A model generated the notes under the pieces. That model did not search any database. It saw only the letters and a program-made list of their open reading frames with translations, and was not told the DNA's origin. Positions 43,185 to 54,286 of a stretch of 64,000 nt of DNA are shown here, piece after piece (the stretch's first letter is position 1; each line of letters begins with the position of its first letter). Both the position numbers and the translations under genes were made by a program. Where the stretch lies: NCBI RefSeq assembly GCF_035046505.1, contig NC_089822.1, positions 265,495,024 through 265,559,023 of the forward strand, given 5' to 3'. The stretch is from Tiliqua scincoides (Eukaryota; Chordata; Lepidosauria; Squamata; Scincidae).

Positions 43185-43630
43185 AGAGATGCCTGCGTTG
43201 GCTCAGTCGTGTCATGAGAATGGATGGTGGCTGGATCCCAAAGGATCTCCTCTATGGAGAACTCGTGCAAGGAAAGCGCCCCACAGGTAGATCACAGCTG
43301 CGATACAAGGACATCTGCAAGAGGGATCTGAAGGCCTTGGGGATGGACCTCAACAAGTGGGAAACCCTGGCCTCTGAGCGGCCCGCTTGGAGGCAGGCTG
43401 TGCAGCATGGCCTCTCCCAGCTTGAAGAGACACTTTGCCAACAGTCTGAGGCTAAGAGGCAAAGAAGGAAGGCCCGTAGCCAGGGAGACACACCAGGGAC
43501 AGACTGCACTTGCTCCCGGTGTGGAAGGGATTGTCACTCTGGAATCGGCCTTTTCAGCCACACTAGACGCTGTGCCAGAACCACCATTCAGAGCGCGATA
43601 CCAGAGTCTTCCGAGACTGAAGGTTGCCAA
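43185..43630 (+). mobile_element. LINE 3' part with shared hairpin tail
   Basis: Open from the RMDGGWIPKDLLYGELVQG region through CTCSRCGRDCHSGIGLFSH to the tail. The tail has CCAGAG in place of the CCATAG stop, and AGTCT-TCCG-AGACT. 5' truncated. Confidence 0.9.
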
Positions 43631-43744
43631 CTAAGTAGGGTCAACTAGAGAGGACAGGCTCAAACACCCAGTCTCAAAATTCACCGAAACATCAGTTTAT
43701 AGAATCAAGCATGTGTGCGGGTAGGGAGCGCTTGCACACCTTCC

Positions 43745-44105
43745 ACGGCTTTTGAAGGACTCTGGTGGGGTCCAGAGTCCTCTGGCTCTGCCTCACGTGC
43801 CTCCCCACCCACTGCACGTCTCTGGCTCAAGATCACCCAGCACATTCTTGTATAGTTCCGAGCAGATTTCCAATTGAATCAGTTTGGATCCTTATAGAGT
43901 AATCCAATGCAGAAGCAAGCGCTCAGAAGTAAGTTCTGTTGTGTTAAATGGGGCATACTCACATGAAAGTGATATAAGATTACAGGTATGAGCTTGCATG
44001 TGGGTTGAGAGTGCTTGCGTGCCTCCCACGGCAGCGGCTCTTTCTGAAGGACTCAGGTGGGGAGGCTCTGCCTCACCTGCCTCCTCACCCGTCACACATC
44101 CTTGC
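43745..44105. repeat. Two MITE-11-related segments
   Basis: 'ggctctgcctcacgtgcctc' near 43790 and 'aggctctgcctcacctgcct' near 44062 match the right arm of 21625-21785. A MITE-9 fragment (gctcagaagtaagttctg) lies between them at 43900-43985. Confidence 0.5.
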
Positions 44106-44667
44106 CTTGAGCCAGTCAAAGTCACTCAGTCTAGCCTACCTCACAGTGCTGTTGGGACACCACAGAGGAGGAGAACCATGTGCACTGCCCAGGAAAGGGG
44201 GAACAAACCAGAAAACTCCACTGCCTCTAAAAGAGCCCCTTGCTTGGCTTACCTCCATGCTAGGAAAAGCTTCTCCTACTGATTCCTACATGCTCAGCTG
44301 CTGCTGCTAAGGCACAGGAGCACTCCAGGTCAGGGGTTTCTCAATCAGTTGGCAATAAAGACACTGGTGATCCTCCCTAGAGAAAGGACACTGTACAGTG
44401 AGGAGCAATCTACAGGCACTCAGAGCCTTCCTGGCGCTACAGGCACTCCAGCAGCCCCACAGTCAAGGCAACAGGCTCAGGCAGCTCTGAGAACAGCTGT
44501 ACTGGAGGGCACAGGCACCAGCAAAGCTCTGTCTCCTAGAGAGGCACAGGCAACACCCCACCTGCTCTGTTGACAGTCTCCTCCTGGCATGCTCTTTTGC
44601 TCCCCCTAGGAAGCCATACTTTATGGTTTTAACTCTTCTATAGTTGTGTCACACAAGTCTATAGATC

Positions 44668-46286
44668 AGTGGCTCTCAAACATTTTAGCATACAACAAAA
44701 TTAAATTAAGGCTGCAATTCTAACCACACTTTCCTGAGACTAAGCCCCATTGAACAAAATAGAACAAAAAAGAACAATATTATGTTCTTATGTTATGAGT
44801 AGACCTGGTTAGGATTGTGCCCTAGGTAAACTAAAAGTTTACAATAAGTTCACAATGTTTACAAAAAGTTTACAAAAAAAGTTTAAAAAGTTACAAGTAA
44901 GTTTACAAAAAGTTTAAAGATTTCCTTAAAATAAATGCTTCTATCCCTCCCAAGCAGTTGCTGACCTGCTTAAGCCATCTCTGCCCATTGCATATACGCA
45001 ACAGGGATTAAATATGTATTGGCCAGGCACCCATTGGCCAGGCAGAAATTTCTTTTAAAAATGTTCTCCAAACATCCCAAAGGCTGCAATCCTATCCACA
45101 ATTACCCGGGAGTAAGCCCCATTGACTGTCATTGTTAAAAGCATATATACAGCTGCATTGTTAAAAGCATATATACAGCTCACCTCCCTGCATTACAATC
45201 TCTGAGCATGAACTGGAGGTTGTCCATGACTTTGTGTACCTTGGCTCAACGATCTCCGACACTCGTTCTCTCGATACCGAGCTAAACAAGCGCATCGGTA
45301 AAGCAGCTACCACGTTTTCCAAACTCACAAAGAGAGTCTGGTCCAACAAGAAGCTGACGGAACATACCAAGATCCAGGTCTACAGAGCTTGTGTCCTGAG
45401 TACACTTCTGTACTGCAGCGAGTCATGGACTCTTCGCTCACAACAGGAGAGGAAACTGAGCGCGTTCCACATGCGCTGCCTCCGACGCATCCTCGGCATC
45501 ACCTGGCAGGACAAAGTTCCAAACAACACAGTCCTGGAACGTGCTGGAATCCCTAGCATGTATTCACTGCTGAAACAGAGACGCCTGCGTTGGCTTGGTC
45601 ATGTCGTGAGAATGGATGATGGCCGGATCCCAAAGGATCTCCTCTATGGAGAACTCGTGCAAGGAAAGCGCCCTACAGGTAGACCACAGCTGCGATACAA
45701 GGACATCTGCAAGAGGGATCTGAAGGCCTTAGGGATGGACCTCAACAAGTGGGAAACCCTGGCCTCTGAGCGGCCCGCTTGGAGGCAGGCTGTGCAGCAT
45801 GGCCTTTCCCAGTTTGAAGAGACACTTTGCCAACAGTCTGAGGCTAAGAGGCAAAGAAGGAAGGCCCATAGCCAGGGAGACAGACCAGGGACAGACTGCA
45901 CTTGCTCCCGGTGTGGAAGGGATTGTCACTCCCGGATTGGCCTTTTCAGCCACACTAGACGCTGTGCCAGAACCACCTTTCAGAGCGCGATACCATAGTC
46001 TTTCGAGACTGAAGGTTGCCAATACATATGCAGCTGTCTCTTAAAAGCCCAGCACACAAGCCTAACCAGGTCTACTCAGAAGTAAGTCCTATTTTGTTCA
46101 GTGGGGCTTAATCTCAGGAAAGTGTGGTTAGGATTGTAGCCCCAGATCTGTAACATTTCCCCAAATTAAATCACATACCATGATAGCATCAAGTCTTACT
46201 GTTAAAAATAAAGTACACATTGCAGTGAATGGGGATCCACCTGTGACCCACCTAGTGGATCCAAACCCACAGTTTGAGAAACACTG
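44668..46286 (+). mobile_element. MITE-1 copy carrying nested insertions
   Basis: The left terminus CAGTGGCTCTCAAAC and right terminus GTTTGAGAAACACTG match MITE-1. The internal order is preserved around a MITE-9-like insert (44710-44825), a LINE (45178-46022) and a second MITE-9 (46048-46142). Repeated 'aagtttacaa' words at 44830-44920 look like local slippage. Confidence 0.75.
45178..46022 (+). mobile_element. Longest LINE copy, C-terminal ORF part open
   Basis: About 845 bp with one continuous frame to TAG at 45996-45998, visible from ITISEHELEVV and VYLGSTISDTRSLDTELNKR through LSTLLYCSESWTLRSQQE, RCLRRILGITWQDKVPN and LGHVVRMDDGRIPKDLLYGE to CTCSRCGRDCHSRIGLFSH, a Cys/His knuckle. This is the C-terminal region of a non-LTR retrotransposon polyprotein; the reverse transcriptase core and endonuclease are absent through 5' truncation. 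The stop lies inside the conserved tail, which ends GAAGGTTGCCAA. The flanks 'catatatacagct' and 'acatatgcagct' may be an imperfect target duplication. Clade unresolved. Confidence 0.9.
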
Positions 46287-47504
46287 ATATGGACTTTGAA
46301 TGTCTAATCATGAAGTGGATGAACAGTCCCTCTTCTATGAGTATTTTGGAGACAAATATAATGGGGAATTACCAGTACTGGCGTTCTGTACAAATGATAC
46401 TGGGATATTGGAAGAACTGAGTTCTAAAGAGCACACAGCTGATCTATCACATTTTAATGGTTGTCAGGATTTTAACAGCTCAGTATGGGGGGGAGGGGGG
46501 AGAGATGTTCCATCAAATAAGCAGTGGGAGTTGGTTGTTGTTTAGGCCGCAGTTCTTTGCACACATATATGTAGGAGTCAGTCATGTTGTCATTATGGAG
46601 TCATCATGTCATTATGGAGTCATTATGTTCAATGGAATTTACTTTTGCATAGACATGCTTAAGACTGTTTTAAACTCACCAGTGTGCTTTGATGGAGAGA
46701 AGGTGGAATGAAATCTGTTGGAGACAAGGATATGACTGATCTTTTTTTTTTTTTTTAAATATATGGAAAGAACAGTTCTGAACTATACAATTGGGTTGAG
46801 AGATGATGACATATTGACATGTTTTACTCTTGGAAGATACAGCATTAGTGACCAAACTAGTTTATGGAGTTTCTATGTTTTTATAATAGTTTTTTAATTC
46901 TTGCTTTACAAACTAAGTAAAGGTGTTGTGTGATACTGAGGTATATTAATACAATTTTTGTATTTTTTTAAAATCGCAAGTCATTCTTTTGTGGCAGTGT
47001 GGCACTTTTTTTGTGGCAGGATTCCTATCACATTAATTAACCAACTGTCTGCAATGAAGAATTTCAAGTAAAAGGGGAAAACAGCACCTGTTGAACTTAT
47101 GCCACTCAGTTGTTAAAAAACACAACTTTCAGCTTTCAGAATGCCCGTAACTAATGAGGATATAGTATAGCCTCATTAGTGAATGGTTCAAGCAGCTTGA
47201 ACCATTCACTAAAAAGGCTATGCCGTGTCTCCAAAACTAGACGTGATAGCGCAAAAAGGATGCCATTTTTGGAATCGGCACCCCAAATATACCCAGGAAT
47301 TGGTGTAACATTTAAGGAAGCAAAATGTGTGTTGGCCTGTGTAATCAACGCAAGAGCTTCTAGCAGCTGAGGGAGTGTGTCAAGCGCTGCTTACCTTTAC
47401 CTGGCGTTTTATGCCAGCCTCAGCTCCTTCCACTTCTCAGACTAGCCTAGAAAAGAAAGCATCTTTTGCCAATTCAGCGAGAGGAGGGGGAGCAGCATCA
47501 GTTA
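46287..47504. other. Mostly unassigned; contains a perfect hairpin
   Basis: No gene recognised. An 81-codon frame near 46300 (FYEYFGDKYNGELPVLAF) matches nothing that I know. The hairpin at 47168-47220 is listed separately. Confidence 0.4.
47168..47220. other. Near-perfect 53-bp hairpin
   Basis: AGTGAATGGTTCAAG (47178-47192) and CTTGAACCATTCACT (47196-47210) form a 15-bp stem with a 3-base loop. After a 4/4 internal loop, TAGCCT and AGGCTA add a 6-bp outer stem. It belongs to no repeat seen elsewhere in the window. Confidence 0.8.
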
Positions 47505-47835
47505 TAGAATCAGAGTTGAAAGGGACCCACAAGGTCATCTAGTCCAACACCCTGCCTATAGCAGGAAATGCTCCCAGAGCATCAAGCAGGTGCTTGTCCA
47601 GCCTCTGCTTGATCTCCAGTGAGGGAGTCTGCCATCTCCCTCAGCAATCTGTTCCACTGCCGAACCGCCCTTACCATCAGGAATTTTTTCCTGATATCCA
47701 ATCGGGCTCTCTTGCAGTTTGTACATGTTGGGTCTAGTTCTTACTCTCAGAGGCAGTTGAGAACAAATTTCTCCCTTCTTCCATAGACAGCTTTTATTTG
47801 AAGGGTGCTATCATATCCCCTCTCAGATCAGGAGG
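47505..47835 (-). mobile_element. Older CR1 LINE 3' part
   Basis: Reverse orientation, starting 'atagaatcagagttgaaagg' and passing 'ggtcatctagtccaacaccc' to 'gaattttttcctgatatcca', as in the classic amniote CR1 3' end; a different subfamily from the other copies. Confidence 0.85.
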
Positions 47836-47893
47836 AATGAAGCTGAGCAGGAGTGGCTTGCCAATGACTACCTAGTGAGTTGTAACAGGAGAT

Positions 47894-48395
47894 AAGAACA
47901 TAAGAACATAAGAAGAGCCCTGCTGGATCAGGCCAAAGGCCCATCTAGTCCAGCTTCCTGTATCTTACAGTGGGCCACCAAATGTCCCAGGGAGCACACA
48001 AGACAACAGGCACAACCTACATCCCAGTGCCCTGCCCTACATCTGGCACTCAGAGGCAGCCTGCCTCTAAAACCAAGAGCTTGTACATACCTACCATGAC
48101 TTGTAACCCGTAATGAACATCCCCTCCAGAAATTTGTCCAATCCCCTCTTAAAGGCATCCAGGCAAGATGCCATCACTACATCCTGTGGCAAGGAGTTCC
48201 ACAAGCTAATTACATGCTGGGTAATTAAGAAGAAATATTTTCTTCTGTCTGTCCTAGCTCTCCCAACACTCAATTTTAGTGCATGTCCCCTGGTTCTGGT
48301 GTTATTCAAGAGGGAAAAGAGCGTCTATCTACTCTGTCCATCCCCTGCATGATTTTGTATGTCTCAAACATTTCCCCCCTCAGGCGTGATGAGAT
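47894..48395 (-). mobile_element. CR1 LINE 3' part
   Basis: Reverse copy beginning 'aagaacataagaacataag'. On the minus strand it encodes KLSVGRARTDRRKYFF and MASCLDAFKRGLDKFLEG. Confidence 0.92.
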
Positions 48396-50503
48396 CCAAA
48401 TCACAGATTGGAATAGTTATCCCAATTCATAGCTCAGTCTCCCATGAAAAGATGGCTACTACACACTGTGTGTGTGTGTGTGTTGTAGCTTTATGTGGGT
48501 TTTAACTGTAAGCCACTTGGAAAGCCAAACTTGGCTGAAAAGCAGGGGATAAATATAATCAAGAGACCAGCAGGCAATTGGTGGGGGAGTTCATAGAAAT
48601 TTGGGGGCACAGTTCCTGAACATCCAGGACAGAACATGAGCACATTTAAATCAAAAGAATATTTATTTCAGGAAAACAGCATAAACAGGCACACAAAACC
48701 GGTGTACAAGACAATAATCAACATGAATTTAAAAACCCTCCTTAGCACTGCCCTTCAGCTTTCCCCAGCTGGAGATGGCAGGGTCTCAGATCTTGTCATT
48801 ACCGTTCAAGTTAGAAAGCAGAGCAGGCTGCCTGCCATGCAAGCTGGTCACAGTCAAAGTTCTGTCGTAAGAGCCAAGGTAAAGAACATGAGCATTCTCC
48901 AAGTCACTGCTTTTTATGGTGAAGAAACTCCAGCTGGGCATGTGTTGATGAGATCACAACCAGGTGGCCTTCGCTGTTCCCACACATTCTTCCCAAAGTC
49001 TTAATTAAACATGCAGATTTGAGTTGTTTAGCATAAAAGCCACATTTTCTAGGCAAAAAAAAAAGGACTTTTGGGGGGGAAGAAAGGAAACCGGGGGGGG
49101 GGGGGAACACCTGCTTCACAGCCTTCCTGTCTTTGTTCCATCTGAACTGAACCTCCCAGAAATGAACAGATAATTATTTAAGGCTTGGAGAAGATCGTTC
49201 ACTTCCTAATCAGTGACCTCCCGCATAAGTCTTAAGCTCCATCTGTGGATACAAACAAGGTGACTGCAGTTTGGTCAAGAAAGTGATATTCTAGATAAGT
49301 CTAGATAAGTCGCAGTATCAAAACAAGAATGGCCTCTTTGCTCCCCAAAAGGATCCACAGGGTTGGTGTCATTTTTCATAATAGTATACAAGGATATTCA
49401 TCAAGGACATACAGCAAGATAGTTTATATATGCACCAATTGCTAAAATTAAAACTCACAACACACAACATGCCAGGAAGAAGATACAGAAAGTCTAAAGA
49501 GGAGAGGTACCATGCATTGCACAAAAATGTCTTTTAGATGCCAGGGAACTATTCCAGGAGGTGTGTCTGCAGCATCTCCTAAAAGGTGGACAGAGTTCAT
49601 ACTCCAATGTATTCAAGAACTTGAAAAGTAAGGCAGGTTTGGACAGAGCTACGTGCCAAAACTGGAAGAGAGCTGGTCCTTCCCCCCCTCCGCCCCCCCT
49701 CCCGGCTATCATTGTGTCCTAACAAACACAATGGCAAAGGGGAATGGCAATGATTTTATTGAGGACTAGTAACTTTTGCAGACATACTTGAAAAGACTGG
49801 AGTAAGGCAAAGAGTTCTTTGGCAAAATCAGGTGTAGAGTTGGGGGAGGCGGGGTTGATGTCGCAAGCAAAGCTTCTAGAGTTGCATAGCTTGGCATGAA
49901 GAATCATGGCTACCTGAATGGTGTCGCTGACCATACACGTATACAGTCGGTCAAGGCATTAAAAGGGTGCAGATTATATACAGGCAGAAAACAGAACGGC
50001 TCGAAATACGGCTATTAACATTTACCCATGCATCTCCCAGAACACAGAGAGGGACAGATCCCACTTAGACAGTACAGCATCTGCCTCAGTCAGAAGCTCC
50101 AGCAAATGAATGCTATGTCAGAATGCTGTGAAACAACTTCTCATGTGGACACTATAAGTAGTTCAGAAATCCAGAATCAGCGCTGGCAGCCCAGGGATCC
50201 AGTTCAGCCCCCATGAGCTTTCTTACTCCCTCATCAATGCTCACGATCCCAAGGATTTTGACCTCCACCCCTTTTATGCACTGCAGGAGTTATGTGATAA
50301 CATGCAAGGCATAGCAAAGGGTTCCTCCTCAGCATGAACAATGACAGGGATTTTTCAAGCCAAAACAGAGGCATAGGAATGAACAGCTAATGCGCATGAG
50401 GGGAGTTGATGTTCACATCCGGAAACAGAGGGTTAAAGAGTCCTCCGCCTCCCAGGGGAATGAACCAATGGCAGGAGACCCAGGCACTGGCTCTTCAGCT
50501 GTA
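48396..50503. other. Long stretch without a recognised gene
   Basis: Contains a (GT)n run near 48470, a G-run near 49093 and two minus-strand AATAAA sites (near 48660 and 49757), with no coding partner identified. No viral or finger domain seen. Confidence 0.4.
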
Positions 50504-51588
50504 CAGGGTGTCTCAAAAAAATGTATAGCCCACACACCATAATTTATACAAACTTCATTGTAGAAAACACGTAACCCTCAAACATCTACAGGAAGACATT
50601 GAAGAGATGCACGGAACTATCTCAGCATGCACGTCGGGGGATGACTGCAGATCTCTTAGCCAATGATGCCACCCGTGTACAAGCACCAACGGGGAACATT
50701 TTGAGCACTTGGTCCAATTCATTAACCAAACCATCGATTGACTGGGTCAAGCAACTGCTTCGGTGTAGACCATAGGCAGTACACATGTGAATTATACTAC
50801 AGTGGTTCTCAGCTGTGGTTCCGGGACCCACCAGTGGGTCATGACCAAATTTCTGGTGGGTTGTGAAACTGACAAGGCAGATTATGCCATGTGCATCAAG
50901 GGTTAAACAAGCTGCTACTTGGGGGGGGGCACTGCTGCCCAATCACCATTATAGCCACATCCCTTGGAATTATAGCTACACCACTTGGCAGGCAGCAGCC
51001 TCTAGGAGAGTGGTGTCAAATATAAGGCCTGGGGCCAAATGGGGCTCCTGGAAGCCCCTGGGCTCTCCCAGCACTACCACCAGTTCCACCATCTACCAAG
51101 TCTTGTCCCACCAAGCTTTACATCCAAACTGATTGGAAGAATGATGGATGGGGTGAGAGCTTGGCACTAGGCATCACTGCCCTGGATCAGGTGGTCATCT
51201 GTAGTCCCCCCCCTTTCATGACATCAGTTGCTTTTCACTGCTGAGCTAGACTAAGGTGTCTGCTGAAAGAGCTGTCAGCATGATAATTGGGCTCTCTCAT
51301 ATCTTAAAAATATGGTCAAGATTTGCATATTTTCTCTTCTGTCATTTACAGCTCCTAAGTGAGAAAAAAGTGTTTATTTCTGGCCACATCCTGCTTAATG
51401 ACATAACTCTTGGCCCACAGCAGGTATCATGAATGCTATTTGGCCCACTGTATGAAACAAGTTTGATGCCTTTGCTCAGGTCCTCTAAAGCGTTTGAGAA
51501 CTACTGATAGTGTCATAGCATATGTGCGAATTATGGCATAATAAATTTGACACTGTAAAGTGTGTGTACATTGTCTTGAGACGCCCTG
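50504..51588. mobile_element. Mariner-like element with nested hAT-like insertion
   Basis: The left end CAGGGTGTCTCAAAAAAATG follows a TA. The right end CATTGTCTTGAGACGCCCTG is its diverged complement, followed by CA where TA is expected. Remnants of a lost coding region may lie at 50590-50790. A short relative of the left end (cagggcatctcaagaaaatg) is at 33717. Confidence 0.6.
50800..51506 (+). mobile_element. hAT-like element inside the mariner-like element
   Basis: Starts CAGTGGTTCTCAGCTG and ends GTTTGAGAACTACTG, resembling MITE-1 termini with a different interior. A reversed MITE-6-like copy (51008-51474, 'gtggtgtcaaatataagg' to 'gtttgatgcctttg') sits within it. Target duplications not clear. 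Confidence 0.6.
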
Positions 51589-52211
51589 CAAAATTCAAAA
51601 TATAGTCTGGTTTACCCATCCAAGAGGTAATAAGAGTTCTCGGGTGAATGAACAGAGCACATCACTCCAGGTTGCGGATGGGTGCTACCTCAAAAATCAA
51701 CCTGGGCCTGTTTTGGAGTTTCCCACAACTCCCTGCAAGCAGAAAATTAGCACAATAAGGAGTGAGATCAGCTAGAACGTTTCTCCCTGATGTGCAAGCT
51801 TTCTCCTTGCATGGTTTTGTTTTGCCTTTTAAACAGAATCGCCTGCCATTATCAGCTCAGGATTCTACAACTTCATTCTGCTGCACGAACAAAACAGCCC
51901 ATGCCTGTTCTTAAAAAGCAGTTGCCATCCACAGCCATCCCTGCATATCCTGCAGTTTGATTCCCCCGTTTCAACTCCTTTCCAGGTAAGGGAATAAGCC
52001 TACTGTGTCCCACTCACACGGCTACACAGGAGTTCCATCGTGAGGAGCTTCTTTCCTGCATTCCTTCCCCTTCCTGATGGGCAGGAAGACAGGTGGTTGA
52101 TCATTCTGGGTCCGGCTGATGAAATGCCTTAAGTCTGAGAGTGCTGGAACAAGTTCACATGCTCGTTGATGTAGTGATATCACAACCTTGTCCAACATCC
52201 ATCATGTTAGG

Positions 52212-52985
52212 AGAGCTCTGCTGGATCAGCCCCAAAGGGCCATCTAGCCCAGCATCCTGTTTCCAACTAGTGAACAGCTGGAAGCCTCCAGACAGCCCAG
52301 AAGCCAGGCATGAGACAACACCCCCCTCTCGCTGTTGCTCCCCATGCAGTTCATGTGCTCATCTGTAGGAACCTCCACACAGTCCTGTTTCTCCATTTGT
52401 CTTGCTGACCAGAAACGTGAACGCCATGCCATGGCCTTCTTGTCCTGATACATTCCAAAGTTGCACCTTTCCCTTAAGCATGGGGCCACCCAGCCCAGGC
52501 GAGGTCTGGCATTCAGTCCTGAGCATAACACTTACTCTCACGAAGAAACCAGATTGGGTGGCTTCTATTTCCCTGCCAGCCGAGTTCTTTTCCAAACACA
52601 TGAACTTCCCTTCTGGACCAGAATGAAAGCCCATCCAAGTCCAGCATCCTGCTCCAGCGGCAACTGCTCAGCCACCTACAAGTTGCCAAGCATGGAGGCA
52701 ACACCCCTGCCTTTGTTGTTTGTCCTCAGCATCTGGCACTCGGAGGTATCCTGCTCCTGAACATGGAGGTTCTCTTCAGCTATCATGGCTTATAGCTGCC
52801 AATTGACCTCTTCTGTACAAATTTATGCAATCCTTTTTTAAAACGCCATCAAAGTTGGGGCCGTCACCGCTCTTTGAGGTCGTAAGTTGACTTAAGGACT
52901 GTGTACAGGAAGGACTTTCATTTGTCAGTCCTGAACTTATTGCCAATAAGCTTTTTTTGCCGGTAACATTCAGTTTGTAAAATGT
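52212..52985 (-). mobile_element. Older CR1 LINE part
   Basis: Reverse orientation: 'gctctgctggatcagcccca', 'gccatctagcccagcatcct', then a long diverged middle, then 'atttatgcaatccttttt' with 'gtcaccgctctttgagg'. A third CR1 subfamily. Confidence 0.7.
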
Positions 52986-53110
52986 CAGCATCTTCCTTTT
53001 CTTCCTCTATTCTATCAAGCATTTTAATTAGTTCATTTGTAACTATTTTTGTCTATAGCAGATTGTAGCTCTCCTCAGACAGGAGAGGGGCTGTTTACTT
53101 GTGCGCTGTC

Positions 53111-53317
53111 CAGTGGCGTAGCTAGAGGGGGTGCAAAGCACTAAGTTTTGCAGGGAGCCTCACTGCAGCTTGCAAGTGGCCCCTCCCCTCCTCTCCCCTC
53201 CCCTGTGCACCCACTGCCCAGAATGGCTCTGAAGGGGAGGGGGAAGAGCCACTTGTACGCTGTGATGAGGCTCCCTGCAAAACTTAGCGCTTTGCACCCC
53301 CTTTAGCTACGCCATTG
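53111..53317 (+). mobile_element. MITE-2 foldback element
   Basis: CAGTGGCGTAGCTAG to TAGCTACGCCATTG. The flanks GCGCTGTC and GGGCTGCC match at 6 of 8. Confidence 0.85.
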
Positions 53318-53514
53318 GGGCTGCCTAGTAGCACTTAGATTTTTAGGAACCAAATGATTTAGGCTGCAAATCCTACACTTGGGATTTTTACCTGGGAGGG
53401 GGTCCCTTTATATTCAAGGGGGCTTACTTCTGGTTAGACATACATAGGATTGCTGTTCCTGTTTTTAATTTTAATAGACCCTCAGGTTCCACAACGGTGG
53501 GATTTGATTTGTTA

Positions 53515-53597
53515 ATTTATTCTGGTATGTACCGCTTTGTGAACGGCTTTTGTTGAAAAGTGGTATATGAATATCATAATAAAATAATAATAATAAA
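53515..53597 (+). repeat. LINE/SINE-type 3' tail
   Basis: 'ttttgttgaaaagtggtata' followed by (AATAATA)n, the same old tail family as at 19770. Confidence 0.5.
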
Positions 53598-53649
53598 TTC
53601 TCTTGAACTGCTGCCTCCACTGGTTTATTTCAAATATTAGCTGGCTTAG

Positions 53650-53793
53650 GGCGTCATCCAATCCAACTTTCCAGCCCAGGTGCAGCCGCAGTGAAATCCC
53701 GTGAACTGCCTCCCCTCCAGAGGATGCAGCACACACCCCACTGGCATGGCTGCACTGGCACTGGAAAATTGGAGAGGATTGGGCCCTTAGTGA
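53650..53793. mobile_element. MITE-10 palindromic element
   Basis: Left 'atccaatccaactttccagc' pairs with right 'ggaaaattggagaggattgg'. Confidence 0.65.
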
Positions 53794-54286
53794 AGTATGA
53801 GAACAAGAAGATGCCTTTCTGTCTTCTAGCAGGCAAGCGATTACTGGCCTTCTTTCCCTTATAGAAATTTTGCACACCCAATCAACGTTCATTGAATAGC
53901 TTTCCCCCACACCTGTCCTCAAACCATTTCTTGCCTATGGCTGTTTCAAAACCTAAAATCCCATCTCCATAATCAGCAGGTCTATATTGTGAAGTGGCTC
54001 CTGGGTCTATACCTCTTCAGGCTGCAAGGTACAAAACTTGCTTGAATGCTCCACTCTGTATGAAATCTCCCCACACACAGAAAACTACCATCTCAGGGAG
54101 AAGGCCTGGTGACAACCTTTCGCCTCAATGTACTAGTTTTCTACATGCAGGGATTTGATTAAGGGAAAGCATTCAAATATTCATGTTCTCAACCTGCAGA
54201 CTGAAGTGGTACAGGACAATTAGCCCATGACGCCACTAATGGGGCGCTTGCTCTGAGAAGGCTTAACAGAGCAGCATGCCCTCTGC

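Noticed and set aside
46300-46545. 81-codon frame MSNHEVDEQSLFYEYFG
   Set aside because: Ends in a G-rich run, with no recognisable domain or splice context. It could be a chance frame just downstream of a MITE-1 copy.
48600-50000. Possible terminal repeat of an LTR-type element, suggested by two minus-strand AATAAA sites
   Set aside because: No paired repeat, no flanking duplication and no retroviral domain seen. Left unassigned.
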